Source of the DNA: Roseomonas sp. AR75
GTDB taxonomy: Bacteria; Pseudomonadota; Alphaproteobacteria; Acetobacterales; Acetobacteraceae
DNA length: 64,000 bases
Assembly (NCBI RefSeq): GCF_005222815.1
Contig: NZ_STGB01000004.1
Span: forward strand, 62,001 to 126,000
Reading direction: 5' to 3'
The stretch's first letter is position 1, and every line of letters begins with the position of its first letter. The notes beneath the pieces were generated by a model. It was not told where the DNA came from, did not search any database, and saw only the letters and a list, made by a program, of their open reading frames with translations. Positions 42,748 through 51,305 of the stretch are shown piece by piece. Position numbers and translations under genes: made by a program.

Positions 42748-44178
42748 TCAGCGCCTCGTCCGTGCAGCCTTGGCGTAGCGCGCCATGAAAGTGCCGCCGG
42801 GTTCCGGCGCGGGCAGGTCGCGGCCCTTGGTCCACCCGCCGGCGAAGGGCATCGCCTTGAATGCGCCCTTGCCGCGCGCCAGCAGCGACAGCGCGCCGAC
42901 CGCGATGCGCGTCGCCGCGCGGTACAGTGCCGGGCGTTTCGCGAACCAGGCCCAGAGGGCGAGGTTGCTGCGCGCCGCCGCGGGCGTCAGGTGGCGTTCG
43001 AACTCGCGTTCGCGCCAGTGGCGCATCAGGTTCGGCAGCGGGATCTTCACGGGGCAGACGCTCTCGCAACGGCCGCAGAAGGTGGAGGCGTTGGGCAGAT
43101 GCCCGGCCTTGTCGACGCCGACCAGCGTCGGCGTCAGCACGCTGCCCATCGGGCCGGGATAGACCCAGCCATAGGCATGCCCGCCGGTCGCGCCATAGAC
43201 CGGGCAATGGTTCATGCAGGCGGCGCAGCGGATGCAGCGCAGCATCTCCTGGAATTCGGTGCCCATCATGTTCGAGCGGCCATTGTCGATCAGCACGACG
43301 TGGTATTCCTCCGGCCCGTCGAGATCGCCCGCGCGCCGCACCCCCGTGGAGAAGGTGGTGTAGACGGAAAAATCCTGTCCGGTGGCGCTGCGCGCGAGAA
43401 GCCGCAGCAGGCTCGTCGCGTCCTCCAGCGTCGGCACCACCTTCTCGATGCTGGCGAGCGCGATATGCACGCGCGGCAGCGTCTGCGTCAGGTCGCCATT
43501 GCCTTCGTTGGTGACGATCACCGAAGACCCCGTCTCGGCGATGAGGAAATTGGCGCCGGTGATGCCGACATCGGCGGCCAGAAACTTCTGGCGCAGCTTG
43601 GTGCGGGCTTCGGCCAGGATGTCGCGGCGTTCGTTGAACACGCGGTCCGCCGGCAGGTCGGTGTGCATGCGGCGGAAATCCGCCTCCCAATCCTCCCGGT
43701 TCAGGTGGAAGGCGGGGGCGATGATGTGGCTCGGATGCTCCTGGCGAAGCTGGATGATGTATTCGCCGAGGTCGGTCTCCACCGGCGTGATGCCGTTGGT
43801 TTCCAGATGGTCGTTGAGGGCAATCTCCTCGGAGATCATGGACTTGCCCTTGGTGACCGTCTTCGCCCCGGCCTTGCGGCAGATCTCCAGCACCGCCGCG
43901 CGCGCATCCTCGGCGGTGAAGCACCAGTGCACCGTGCCGCCCGCGCGCTCGACATTCGCCGCGAAGGTTTCCAGGTAGAAATCGAGATTGGCGAGCGTGT
44001 GGTTCTTGATGTCGCGGCCGATGTCGCGCAGCCGCTCGAATTCCGGCAGGCGTTCCACGGCATCGGCGCGGCGCTGCAGGAAGGCGCCCTTCGCCTTGCC
44101 GAGCGCCTTCTGCAGCCCGGCATCCTCCAGCGCGCGCGCGGCGTTCTGCTTGAAGGCGGGGGAGGTGACCTGGACCAC
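42748..44178 (-). CDS. lutB: Lactate-utilisation iron-sulfur protein LutB
   Basis: The 476-residue protein joins an N-terminal LUD domain (KGKSMISEEIALNDHLETNG, ITGANFLIAETGSSVIVTNE) to a ferredoxin-like pair of [4Fe-4S] motifs: CIRCAACMNHCPVY and CGRCESVCPVKIP. It ends in a LutB/LldF C-terminal region. It transfers electrons from lactate oxidation. GTG start at 44178 with GGGGAG six bases upstream. It is divergent from the zeta-like module; lutA lies beyond that module on the same strand as lutB. Confidence 0.95.
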   Translation of the reverse strand: MVQVTSPAFKQNAARALEDAGLQKALGKAKGAFLQRRADAVERLPEFERLRDIGRDIKNHTLANLDFYLETFAANVERAGGTVHWCFTAEDARAAVLEICRKAGAKTVTKGKSMISEEIALNDHLETNGITPVETDLGEYIIQLRQEHPSHIIAPAFHLNREDWEADFRRMHTDLPADRVFNERRDILAEARTKLRQKFLAADVGITGANFLIAETGSSVIVTNEGNGDLTQTLPRVHIALASIEKVVPTLEDATSLLRLLARSATGQDFSVYTTFSTGVRRAGDLDGPEEYHVVLIDNGRSNMMGTEFQEMLRCIRCAACMNHCPVYGATGGHAYGWVYPGPMGSVLTPTLVGVDKAGHLPNASTFCGRCESVCPVKIPLPNLMRHWREREFERHLTPAAARSNLALWAWFAKRPALYRAATRIAVGALSLLARGKGAFKAMPFAGGWTKGRDLPAPEPGGTFMARYAKAARTRR

Positions 44179-44345
44179 GACATTCTCCTCGGGGAGCTGG
44201 CAATCTAGCGCAGCGACGCGCGCCGGCCAGGGCCGGGCCGACCGCGACGCGCAATCCGGATCGCCAGGACGTGTGCTTTATGCCACACTCCGCCAGCACC
44301 ATATGCCAGCGATCCGGGGGTCGTTCACACCCCGTAAAGGCAACT

Positions 44346-44358
44346 TGTCCTAGGGACA
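44346..44358. promoter_or_regulatory. Perfect dyad before the small antitoxin-like gene
   Basis: TGTCC-tag-GGACA is a perfect 5+5 inverted repeat ending 22 bases before the ATG at 44381. In toxin-antitoxin operons, such dyads near the start are typical autoregulation sites. It lies in the 202-base divergent gap to lutB, which also contains GTGTG and CACAC half-sites at 44271-44288. I cannot place a convincing promoter in the gap. Confidence 0.4.
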
Positions 44359-44380
44359 GGCCGAGGCGTAGAAGGACCAC

Positions 44381-44623
44381 ATGCCCGTTGTTGCCCGCTA
44401 CCATACCGGAGCAGCGCTGACGCTGCTCCCCGACCCCGCTCAGTCACCCTCGGCGGAAGCGGAAGCCATGGCCGCTGCGTTCGGCGATGCGGTGGGGCGT
44501 GAAAACCAGGCGACGTTGCAGGCCGGCCGCCCTTACGCGGTGGCGGATCGCGGCCGTGTGGTGTGGGTGCATCCCGACGGCTCGCGCCGCTTGACGGCGG
44601 ACCCTTCCTCGCCGCGCGCCTGA
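44381..44623 (+). CDS. Small protein upstream of zeta-like kinase, antitoxin candidate
   Basis: An 80-residue protein with no recognised domain name. Its C-terminal half AGRPYAVADRGRVVWVHPDG resembles small proteins that I recall directly upstream of zeta-toxin-family genes, which end in a GRPxxxxxDGxxxxxxPDG pattern. GAAGGACC precedes the ATG. The gene ends nine bases before the GTG of the P-loop kinase, so they are translationally coupled. The antitoxin role is an inference from gene order, size and this weak motif. Confidence 0.65.
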   Translation: MPVVARYHTGAALTLLPDPAQSPSAEAEAMAAAFGDAVGRENQATLQAGRPYAVADRGRVVWVHPDGSRRLTADPSSPRA

Positions 44624-44632
44624 TCCGGCGAC

Positions 44633-45262
44633 GTGACGGTCGAGGGCTGGCTCTGGCTCCTGGCCGGACCCAATGGTTCCGGCAAGACAACGCTGGCCCG
44701 GAGCGGGACGCTGAAGCGCTGGGTGCCTGCCATCCCGGACCATGCGCAGAGCCCCGACGATGTCGCGCGGGTCCTGCCGGCGGTTGCGCCAGGGCATCCC
44801 CCGCGGGACTATGTGCGCGCCGCGCAGGAGGCTTCGGATACCCTGGTGCAGGCGGCTGTCGCAGCCAGGCGCAGCTTGATGGTCGAGACGGTCGGCAGTT
44901 CCGACAAGTTCTTCCATGTCATCGACCTCGCGCAGCGCAGCGGCATGCGATTTGGCCTGGTCTATGTGACGGTGGAGCTGGAGGCGCTGAACCTCGCCCG
45001 CGTTGCGCAACGCGTGGCGGCCGGCGGACATGACGTGCCGGAGCGTTCGATCCTCGACAGACGCGAACGCTCGATCCGCAATTTCGCGGAATTCGCGCGC
45101 CTTGCGGATGCCGGGTTGGTGCTGGACAACAGCCTCGCCGATCCGGTGACGCACCGCGCCAGGCCACGCATCGTCGCGGAGAAGCGGCCGGACGAGCGTT
45201 GGCGCATTACCGATGCGGTGACGGCACCGTATCTCACGCACCGGTTGGCCAGCCTCGGCTGA
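44633..45262 (+). CDS. Zeta-toxin-family P-loop kinase
   Basis: A 209-residue protein with Walker A GPNGSGKTTLAR near residue 12, the segment SLMVETVGSSDKFFHVIDLA, and RVAAGGHDVPERSILDRRER followed by SIRNFAEFARLADAGLVLDN. The R-x(2-3)-GGH-x-VP-x(4-5)-R-x(2)-RS pattern supplies the phosphate-binding arginines typical of zeta/PezT toxins, which phosphorylate UDP-N-acetylglucosamine. The E at ETVGS replaces part of the usual ETT/ETAF site, as expected. Kinase activity and toxicity are not shown. The start is GTG at 44633. Confidence 0.82.
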   Translation: MTVEGWLWLLAGPNGSGKTTLARSGTLKRWVPAIPDHAQSPDDVARVLPAVAPGHPPRDYVRAAQEASDTLVQAAVAARRSLMVETVGSSDKFFHVIDLAQRSGMRFGLVYVTVELEALNLARVAQRVAAGGHDVPERSILDRRERSIRNFAEFARLADAGLVLDNSLADPVTHRARPRIVAEKRPDERWRITDAVTAPYLTHRLASLG

Positions 45263-45289
45263 CATCCGCCGAGGGCGGGGGCACTGCCC

Positions 45290-46075
45290 TCAGGCCTTCG
45301 TCTCGCCGATCGGCGCGACCGCCTGCGTCATGTCGGCCAGCACCTCGGCGACATGGCGCACCTGCACCGGCGCGCCTTCGCGCTTCAGGCGGCCCGCCAT
45401 GTTGAGCAGGCAGCCGAGATCGCCGGCCAGCAGCGTGTCCGCGCCCGTTCCCTGCACGTTGCGCACCTTGTCGGAGACCATGCGCACCGAGATGTCCGGA
45501 TACTTCACGCAGAAGGTGCCGCCGAAGCCGCAACAGATGTCGCGGTCCGGCAGTTCCTTCAGCGCCAGCCCCTCCACCGTGCCGAGCAGCTTGCGGGGCT
45601 GTTCGCGGATGCCGAGTTCGCGCAGGCCCGAACAGGAATCATGGTACGTCACCACGCCGTCGTAGCGCGCCTTCACCGCCTGCACGCCCATCACGTCGGT
45701 CAGGAAGGAGACCAGCTCGAAGGTCTTGGCGCCCAGCGCCTCCGCCTTGCCGCGGTAGAGCGGGTCGTCCTCGGCAAACAGGGCGGGATAGTGGTGCCCG
45801 ATCATGCCCGCGCAGGAGCCGGAGGGGGCGACGACGTAGTCGAAGGGCAGGAAGGCGTCGATGACGCTGCGCGCCAGGTCCTTCGCCGTCATGCGGTCGC
45901 CGGAATTGTAGGCGGGCTGGCCGCAGCAGGTCTGCGCCGCCGGCACCTCCACCTGGCAGCCGGCTTCCTCCAGCAGGCGCAGCGCGGCGAAGCCGACGGT
46001 GGGGCGGTAGAGGTCCACCAGGCAGGTGACGAACAGCGCGACGCGGGGCGTGCCGGCGGGGCGGGTCTGGGACAT
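45290..46075 (-). CDS. lutA: Lactate-utilisation protein LutA (CCG-domain Fe-S protein)
   Basis: The 261-residue protein has two CCG domains: VPAAQTCCGQPAYNSGDR near residue 45 and DRDICCGFGGTFCVKYPDIS near residue 180, both with the cysteine pairs that bind an Fe-S cluster or heterodisulfide-type cofactor. DSCSGLRELGIREQPRKLL is also diagnostic for LutA/YkgE. It should form a complex with LutB and LutC, but a two-gene module on the opposite strand separates it from lutB by about 1.1 kb. Confidence 0.95.
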   Translation of the reverse strand: MSQTRPAGTPRVALFVTCLVDLYRPTVGFAALRLLEEAGCQVEVPAAQTCCGQPAYNSGDRMTAKDLARSVIDAFLPFDYVVAPSGSCAGMIGHHYPALFAEDDPLYRGKAEALGAKTFELVSFLTDVMGVQAVKARYDGVVTYHDSCSGLRELGIREQPRKLLGTVEGLALKELPDRDICCGFGGTFCVKYPDISVRMVSDKVRNVQGTGADTLLAGDLGCLLNMAGRLKREGAPVQVRHVAEVLADMTQAVAPIGETKA

Positions 46076-46116
46076 CGTCCCTAAGTAAGGGTTTTGCGGG
46101 TGTTCGGGGAGGGTCG

Positions 46117-46836
46117 TCAGCCGGCCTCGGCCGCCGGGGCGGCGAAGGGCGGCTGCAGCCAGAGCGCGTCCTTCAGCTTCTTCTCCACGAAGGCGGCGTG
46201 GACAGCGAGTTCCGCCTCGCTCGGCAGGATCGGGCGCGGGATGCGGGCGGCGGGGGCGGCGTCCTCCAGCACCAAAGCGGGGCCGGCCACGCGGATCGGC
46301 GCGGCGGCCAGGTCCAGCCCCGGCTGCTTGCCGCCCATGAGCTGGAGGAAAACCTCGGCCAGCAGCTTCACGTCCAGCAGAGCGTTGTGGCTGGTCCGCA
46401 TGGAGTTATCCACGCCGAGCCGGCGGCACAGCGCATCCAGGCTGTTGGGCATGCCGGGATAGCGCCGCTTGGCGATGTCCAGGCTGTCCACCATGCGGGC
46501 GCGGTCCAGCTTCGGATGGCCGCAGCGGAGGAACTCGGCGTCGAGGAAGCCGAAGTCGAAGGGCGCGTTGTGGGCGATGATCTCGGAATCGCGCAGGAAG
46601 GCGATCAGCTCATGCGCGATGCCGGCGAAGATCGGCTTGCCGCGCAGCATCTCCGCGGTGAAGCCGTGGATGCGCGTGGCGTCCTCGGGGATGTCGCGCT
46701 CGGGGTCGATCAGGACGTGGAAGGTCTGCCCGGTCGGCATGAAGTTGTAGAGCTCGATCGCCGCGACCTCGATGACGCGGTCGCCGGAGGCGGGGTCGAG
46801 GCCGGTGGTTTCGGTGTCGAGCACGATCTGGCGCAC
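46117..46836 (-). CDS. dnaQ: DNA polymerase III epsilon subunit (3'-5' exonuclease)
   Basis: Proofreading exonuclease of the replicative polymerase, 239 residues. Exo I is VLDTETTGLDPASGDRVIEV, Exo II is IAHNAPFDFGFLDAEF, and Exo III is TSHNALLDVKLLAEVFLQL (HxAxxD). The start is GTG at 46836, with GAGGGAG eight bases upstream; that ribosome-binding site lies at the edge of a palindromic repeat. Downstream of the gene, lutA is on the same strand. Confidence 0.97.
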   Translation of the reverse strand: MRQIVLDTETTGLDPASGDRVIEVAAIELYNFMPTGQTFHVLIDPERDIPEDATRIHGFTAEMLRGKPIFAGIAHELIAFLRDSEIIAHNAPFDFGFLDAEFLRCGHPKLDRARMVDSLDIAKRRYPGMPNSLDALCRRLGVDNSMRTSHNALLDVKLLAEVFLQLMGGKQPGLDLAAAPIRVAGPALVLEDAAPAARIPRPILPSEAELAVHAAFVEKKLKDALWLQPPFAAPAAEAG

Positions 46837-46846
46837 TATGTGCGCT

Positions 46847-46943
46847 CCCTCAGACGCCGGGCGGCCGGCATCCGCCGGCCTTGGCTTCGCGGCACTTGCC
46901 GCGGCGCCCGTTCGGGCGCTCGGCCCGCTGCGCGGGCCGCCAG
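46847..46943. repeat. GC-rich palindromic repeat upstream of dnaQ
   Basis: The gap between coaE and dnaQ contains CCCTCAGACGCCGGGCGGCC, then GCCGGCATCCGCCGGC and TTGGCTTCGCGG, a diverged relative of the secB-lnt repeat with compensating changes in the stem (GGCCGC/GCGGCC to GCCGGC/GCCGGC). Further palindromes GCGCCCGTTCGGGCGC and GGCCCGCTGCGCGGGCC follow. Its end carries the dnaQ ribosome-binding site (CTCCCTC on the plus strand). Confidence 0.7.
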
Positions 46944-46963
46944 CTTCCGTTCTGTCCTGGTGG

Positions 46964-47551
46964 TCATGGGCGAAGCTCCCGCACGATCCTGCGGATATGT
47001 TGCTGGGCGGCGTGGCGGGAAAGGCCGGTTCGGACGACGTGGTCCGCCTTCTTCCGCTTCAGCGCGTCCGGCATCTGGCGGGCGAGGATGGCCTGCAGCC
47101 GGTCCTCGGTCATGCCGCGCCGGGTCAGGACGCGGGCGCGCTGCACGGCCGGCGGCGCTGAGACGACGATCACCTGGTCCACATGGCGCCTTCCCCCGGT
47201 TTCCAGCAGCAGCGGGATGTCCAGCACGGCAATCGGCTCGCCGCGGCGTCGTGCCGCGGCGAGAAAGGAAAACTCGGCGCGGCGGACGAGGGGGTGGACG
47301 ATCCGTTCCAGCCGCGTCAGCGCCGCCGGGTCGCCCAGCACGCGGCGGCGCAGCGCTTCCCGGTCCAGGCGCCCGTCCTTCGTGGTGCCGGGGAAGGCGG
47401 CCTCGATCGGGCGCACCGCGGCGCCGCCTTTCCCTTGAAGCCGATGCACGGCGGCATCCGCGTCGAAGACCGGGATGCGCAGGCGGCGGAAGGTGTTGGC
47501 GGCGGTGGACTTGCCCATGCCGATGCTGCCGGTGAGACCCAGGACTTTCAT
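46964..47551 (-). CDS. coaE: Dephospho-CoA kinase
   Basis: Last step of coenzyme A synthesis. The 195-residue P-loop kinase begins MKVLGLTGSIGMGKSTAANTF and shows the CoA-domain motifs VFDADAAVHRLQG, HPLVRRAEFSFL, VLDIPLLLETGGR and LTRRGMTEDRLQAILARQMP. Its ATG overlaps the aroE stop codon (ATGA), and dnaQ follows, the usual alphaproteobacterial order aroE-coaE-dnaQ. Confidence 0.96.
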   Translation of the reverse strand: MKVLGLTGSIGMGKSTAANTFRRLRIPVFDADAAVHRLQGKGGAAVRPIEAAFPGTTKDGRLDREALRRRVLGDPAALTRLERIVHPLVRRAEFSFLAAARRRGEPIAVLDIPLLLETGGRRHVDQVIVVSAPPAVQRARVLTRRGMTEDRLQAILARQMPDALKRKKADHVVRTGLSRHAAQQHIRRIVRELRP

Positions 47552-48453
47552 TCCGCGTTGCGCACCGGTTTCACGCTCCGCTCCTCGGCCGCTGGCGCGG
47601 CCTGCGGGGCTCCGCGATCCGGTGCGAGATCGTCGAACACGTAGTCCCGCAGTTCCGCATCCACCTGCGGCACCACGCCGAACCACGCCTCGAAGCCGGG
47701 CCGCGCCTGGTGCAGCAGCATGCCGAGGCCATCCACGGCGCGCAGCCCGCGCGCCCGCGCCTGGGCGAGCAGGGGCGTCTCCAGCGGCACATAGACCATG
47801 TCCGCCACCACCGCCCCCGGCGGCAGGGGCGCGAGGTCGAGCTCCAGCGGCGGCTCACCCGTCATGCCAAGCGAGGTGCCGTTGGCCAGCAGCGCGGCAT
47901 CGCGCAGCGGCGGCGTGGCGGCGACCTCGACCGGGCCGGACAGGTCGCGCGCGATGGCCTCGGCGCGGGCGGGGGTGCGGTTCACCAGGGTCAGGCGCGG
48001 GCAGCCGGCATCCAGCAGCGCCGCCGCCACCGCCCGCACCGCACCGCCGGCGCCGAGGATCACGGCGGGGCCATCGGCGGCGCGCCAGCCCGGCGCCTGC
48101 TCCTTCACGCTTTCCAGGAAGCCGAAGCCGTCCGTGCTGGTGCCGTGGATGCGGCCCTCCCGGAAGACCAGCGTGTTCACCGAACCGGCGCGGCGCGCGA
48201 CCTCCGACACCTCGTCGCACAGCGCATAGGCGGCTTCCTTGTGCGGGATCGTCACATTGGCGCCGGCGAAGCCCAGCGCGACAATCCCGCGCACCGCACG
48301 CTCGAAATCCTCAGGCCGGACCGGCAGCGGCACATAGGCGCCGTCCACGCCGTAGCGGGCGAGCCAGAAGCCGTGCAGCCGCGGCGAGCGGGAATGGGAG
48401 ACCGGCCAGCCCAGGATGCCGGCCAGGCGGGATTTGCCCGTCAGGGTGCGCAT
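47548..48453 (-). CDS. aroE: Shikimate 5-dehydrogenase
   Basis: NADPH-dependent enzyme of aromatic amino acid synthesis. The 301-residue sequence has the substrate site GWPVSHSRSPRLHGFWLARY, NVTIPHKEAAY with the catalytic lysine, GTSTDGFGFLESV, the nucleotide motif VILGAGGAVRAVAAAL and the NRTPARA segment. The start at 48453 matches the family; the ORF upstream is not homologous. It is divergent from gshB. Confidence 0.96.
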   Translation of the reverse strand: MRTLTGKSRLAGILGWPVSHSRSPRLHGFWLARYGVDGAYVPLPVRPEDFERAVRGIVALGFAGANVTIPHKEAAYALCDEVSEVARRAGSVNTLVFREGRIHGTSTDGFGFLESVKEQAPGWRAADGPAVILGAGGAVRAVAAALLDAGCPRLTLVNRTPARAEAIARDLSGPVEVAATPPLRDAALLANGTSLGMTGEPPLELDLAPLPPGAVVADMVYVPLETPLLAQARARGLRAVDGLGMLLHQARPGFEAWFGVVPQVDAELRDYVFDDLAPDRGAPQAAPAAEERSVKPVRNAE

Positions 48454-48565
48454 GACGCCGAAGTGACCAAGCCGTCGCGACCGGGTCAATGCCGCCCAGC
48501 CCCCTTTCCAGTCCGCGGCCGCGGTGCCAGAGGATGCCCGACCGACTGCGGGAGTATTCCGAACG

Positions 48566-49510
48566 ATGGCCAAGTCGCTTCGCGTCGCCGTCCAGATGGA
48601 CCCGATCGCCTCGATCAACATCGACGCCGACAGCACCTTCGCGCTGATGCTGGAAGCGCAGGCGCGCGGGCATGCGCTGTGGCACTACCATGTGCGCGAC
48701 CTGGCGCTGCTCGGTGGCCGCGTGCTGGCGCAGGCCAACAAGGTCGAGGTGCGGCGCAAGCAGGGCGACCACTTCACCTTCGGCCCGGCCGAGGAGCTGG
48801 ACCTCGGCCAGGTGGACGTGGTGCTGATGCGCCAGGACCCGCCCTTCGACATGGGCTACATCACCGCCACCCACATCCTGGAACACATCCACCCCAGGAC
48901 GCTGGTGGTGAACGACCCTGCTTCCGTGCGCAACGCGCCGGAGAAGCTGTACGTCACCCACTTCCCGGAGCTGATGCCGGAAACGCTGATCAGCGCCTCC
49001 GTCGCGCAGATCCGCAAGTTCCGGGAGAAGCACGGCGACATCATCCTGAAGCCGCTCTTCGGCAATGGCGGCGCCGGCGTGTTCCACCTGCGCCCCGACG
49101 ACCCGAACCTGAACGCGCTGCTGGAGATGTTCACCGAACGCTCGCGCGAGCCGCTGGTGGTGCAGCGCTACGTCCCGGATGTGCGGAAGGGCGACAAGCG
49201 CATCATCCTGGTGGACGGCGAGGCGATGGGCGCGATCAACCGCGTGCCCGCGGCCGGCGAGGCGCGCAGCAACATGCATGTCGGCGGCCGGCCGGAGCCG
49301 ACCACACTGACCGACCGCGAGAAGGAGATCTGCGCCGCGATCGGGCCGGAGTTGCGCAAGCGCGGCATGATCTTCGTCGGCATCGACGTGATCGGCGGCT
49401 TCCTGACGGAAATCAACGTCACCTCGCCGACCGGCCTGCAGGAGATCGCGCGCTTCGACAAGGTGTTCCTGGAGAAGGCGATCTGGGACGCGATCGAGGC
49501 GAAGCGCTAG
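48566..49510 (+). CDS. gshB: Glutathione synthetase
   Basis: ATP-grasp enzyme that joins glycine to gamma-glutamylcysteine; 314 residues. Visible motifs include [75 protein letters not shown] and [26 protein letters not shown] lies 11 bases upstream of the ATG at 48566; the frame runs further upstream without homology. Confidence 0.97.
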   Translation: MAKSLRVAVQMDPIASINIDADSTFALMLEAQARGHALWHYHVRDLALLGGRVLAQANKVEVRRKQGDHFTFGPAEELDLGQVDVVLMRQDPPFDMGYITATHILEHIHPRTLVVNDPASVRNAPEKLYVTHFPELMPETLISASVAQIRKFREKHGDIILKPLFGNGGAGVFHLRPDDPNLNALLEMFTERSREPLVVQRYVPDVRKGDKRIILVDGEAMGAINRVPAAGEARSNMHVGGRPEPTTLTDREKEICAAIGPELRKRGMIFVGIDVIGGFLTEINVTSPTGLQEIARFDKVFLEKAIWDAIEAKR

Positions 49511-49653
49511 GGGCAGACACGCGGCCGGGGCGCCTCGCTCCCCGGCGCACCGCCTGGGCGCGCACACGGCATCGTGAGCAGCCGGGCGGCGCCACTTGTC
49601 CGTAACGTTCTGGCGCCGCGCGCTTGCGGCGTCGACGTGCAATGGGACATGCC

Positions 49654-50328
49654 ATGGTTCATCGGATGCTCCGCGGGGTCGCGCTTCTGGCGGCACCGCT
49701 TGCGGTGGTCTGCGCGGCACCGGCCTCGGCCGCGCCCGTCTTCTTCACCGACCTCACCGCTTTCCAATCCGCGCTTGCCGCAGCCAGCGGCGCCACGCAG
49801 ACCGAAGGCTTCGAAACGCATCCGCTGTCCGAGGACCTGACGGCCAACCCGTCCTCGGCGAACGGGATCACGGTGTCCAGCGATGCCGGGCCATTCTCCG
49901 ACCTGCGCTCGGTGATCACGGTCGGCAACGGCACGGTCGTCGTGGACGTGCTGACGCGACTGAACGGCAGCAGCATCACATTCGCCTTCGCCACCCCCAT
50001 CAATGCCTTCGGAATCGACATCTTCGACCTGGGCACCCAGAACACGCCGACCACGCTGCGGCTCATCATCGCGAGCGGCAGCCAGGACCTGTTCGCGGGC
50101 TTCACCGGCACGGACAACAACCGCCAATTCGGCGGGGTGATCGACACGGAGACCGCCTTCACCTCGGTGACTTTCACCAACTCCACGCTGAACGACCGCG
50201 TGGCGATGGACGACCTGCGCTACGGCCGCACCGGCCTGCCCGCGCCAGCCCCGGAGCCAGGGGCGCTGGTGCTGCTCGCCACCGCGCTGGCCGGCCTGTG
50301 CCTCGGCGGGCGGCGGTGGCGCGCCTGA
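49654..50328 (+). CDS. Secreted PEP-CTERM sorting-domain protein
   Basis: A 224-residue precursor with a signal peptide (HRMLRGVALLAAPLAVVCAA, cleavage near ASAAPV), a beta-sandwich-like middle with TEGFETHPL and the GIDIFDLG region, typical of PEP-CTERM proteins, and the C-terminal PEPGALVLLATALAGLCLGG followed by RRWRA. This is the second such protein in the window, besides that at 12.4 kb. The start is chosen at 49654; ATG 49642 and 49666 are alternatives. No exosortase gene is nearby. Confidence 0.83.
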   Translation: MVHRMLRGVALLAAPLAVVCAAPASAAPVFFTDLTAFQSALAAASGATQTEGFETHPLSEDLTANPSSANGITVSSDAGPFSDLRSVITVGNGTVVVDVLTRLNGSSITFAFATPINAFGIDIFDLGTQNTPTTLRLIIASGSQDLFAGFTGTDNNRQFGGVIDTETAFTSVTFTNSTLNDRVAMDDLRYGRTGLPAPAPEPGALVLLATALAGLCLGGRRWRA

Positions 50329-50416
50329 CGCCAAGGCACGCCGCCATGTGGCGGTCCGGTCGTGGTTGCGCGCCCAGACGGTTCCACGGTGCCGACCGCC
50401 AGCCTAGCTTTCGGGC

Positions 50417-50830
50417 ATGACACAGGACGCCGACGCCGACCTCCTCGCCGAAGCCGAAGCCGCGCGTGCCTTCGCGCATGCGCCCTATTCGCGCTTCCAG
50501 GTCGGCGCCGCGCTGCTGTGCGCGGACGGGACGGTGCAGCGCGGCTGCAACGTGGAGAACGCCTCCTACCCCGCAGGCATCTGCGCCGAGCGCACCGCCG
50601 TTGCCGCGGCAGTCGCGGGCGGGCGCACACGGTTCGCGGCCATCGCCGTGGCGGGGCCGGACGGTGTCGCCATCACGCCCTGCGGCATCTGCCGCCAGGT
50701 GCTGTCTGAGTTCTCGCCGGACGGCGCGCTGCGGGTGATCGCGCGCGACGCCTCGGGCGCGATCCACGCCACCACCATCGGCGCGCTGCTGCCGGGCGCC
50801 TTCGGCGCGGCGGCACTCGGCGCGCGATGA
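50417..50830 (+). CDS. cdd: Cytidine deaminase
   Basis: Zinc enzyme of pyrimidine salvage, 137 residues, homotetrameric type. The zinc ligands are in CNVENASYPAGICAERTAVA (Cys and catalytic Glu) and PCGICRQVLSEF (two Cys). YSRFQVGAALLCADG is the substrate-binding N-terminal signature. It overlaps the following gene by four bases (ATGA). Confidence 0.97.
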   Translation: MTQDADADLLAEAEAARAFAHAPYSRFQVGAALLCADGTVQRGCNVENASYPAGICAERTAVAAAVAGGRTRFAAIAVAGPDGVAITPCGICRQVLSEFSPDGALRVIARDASGAIHATTIGALLPGAFGAAALGAR

Positions 50831-51243
50831 GCGGGAACCGGCGGGCGCGCTGGCCTGTTCCGGACGGCATGCGCGCCTGGCTTCTCCTGCTGCCGCTGGC
50901 CGCCTGCGCCGCGGAACCCGCCTCGCCGACGCCAGCGGCCTGGATCGGCGCGACGGAGCTGGACCTTGTCACCGCGCTCGGCGTGCCGAGCCGCACCTAC
51001 GAGGCCGAGGGCCGGCGCTTCCTGGCCTATGACGAAACCGGCTCGCCCGCCCCCGCGGTGGTGCCGTCCTTCGGCTTCGGCCTCGGCAGCGCCTCCGGCG
51101 GCTGGGGCAGCGGGACGGCCGTGGGCACGGGCATCGGCCTCTCCTTCGGGCCCTATGGCGGCTACGGCCCCTGCACCAGCAGCTTCGAGATCGCCAACGG
51201 ATTCGTCGTCGCGGCGAGCCGCCAGCCGCCGGGCTGCCGCTGA
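50827..51243 (+). CDS. Putative lipoprotein, glycine-rich
   Basis: A 138-residue protein with a signal peptide and lipobox (LLLLPLAACAAEP). The part ELDLVTALGVPSRTYEAEGR resembles the small OmpA/SmpA-like repeat seen in many alphaproteobacterial lipoproteins, followed by the glycine-rich GFGLGSASGGWGSGTAVGTG and two cysteines near the C-terminus (PCTSSF and PPGC). I do not know its role. The start could be 50827 (overlapping cdd) or 50869 (MRAWLLLLP). Confidence 0.75.
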   Translation: MSGNRRARWPVPDGMRAWLLLLPLAACAAEPASPTPAAWIGATELDLVTALGVPSRTYEAEGRRFLAYDETGSPAPAVVPSFGFGLGSASGGWGSGTAVGTGIGLSFGPYGGYGPCTSSFEIANGFVVAASRQPPGCR

Positions 51244-51305
51244 TCCCGGTTTGCGCAACGGCGCCCTCGCGCTAGCTTTTGCTGCGCCGCAGCACGGAGC
51301 CTCCC

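Noticed and set aside
44381..45262. A disrupted lut gene
   Set aside because: lutA, lutB and lutC are each full length with all cluster cysteines; the two-gene module lies between genes, not within one.
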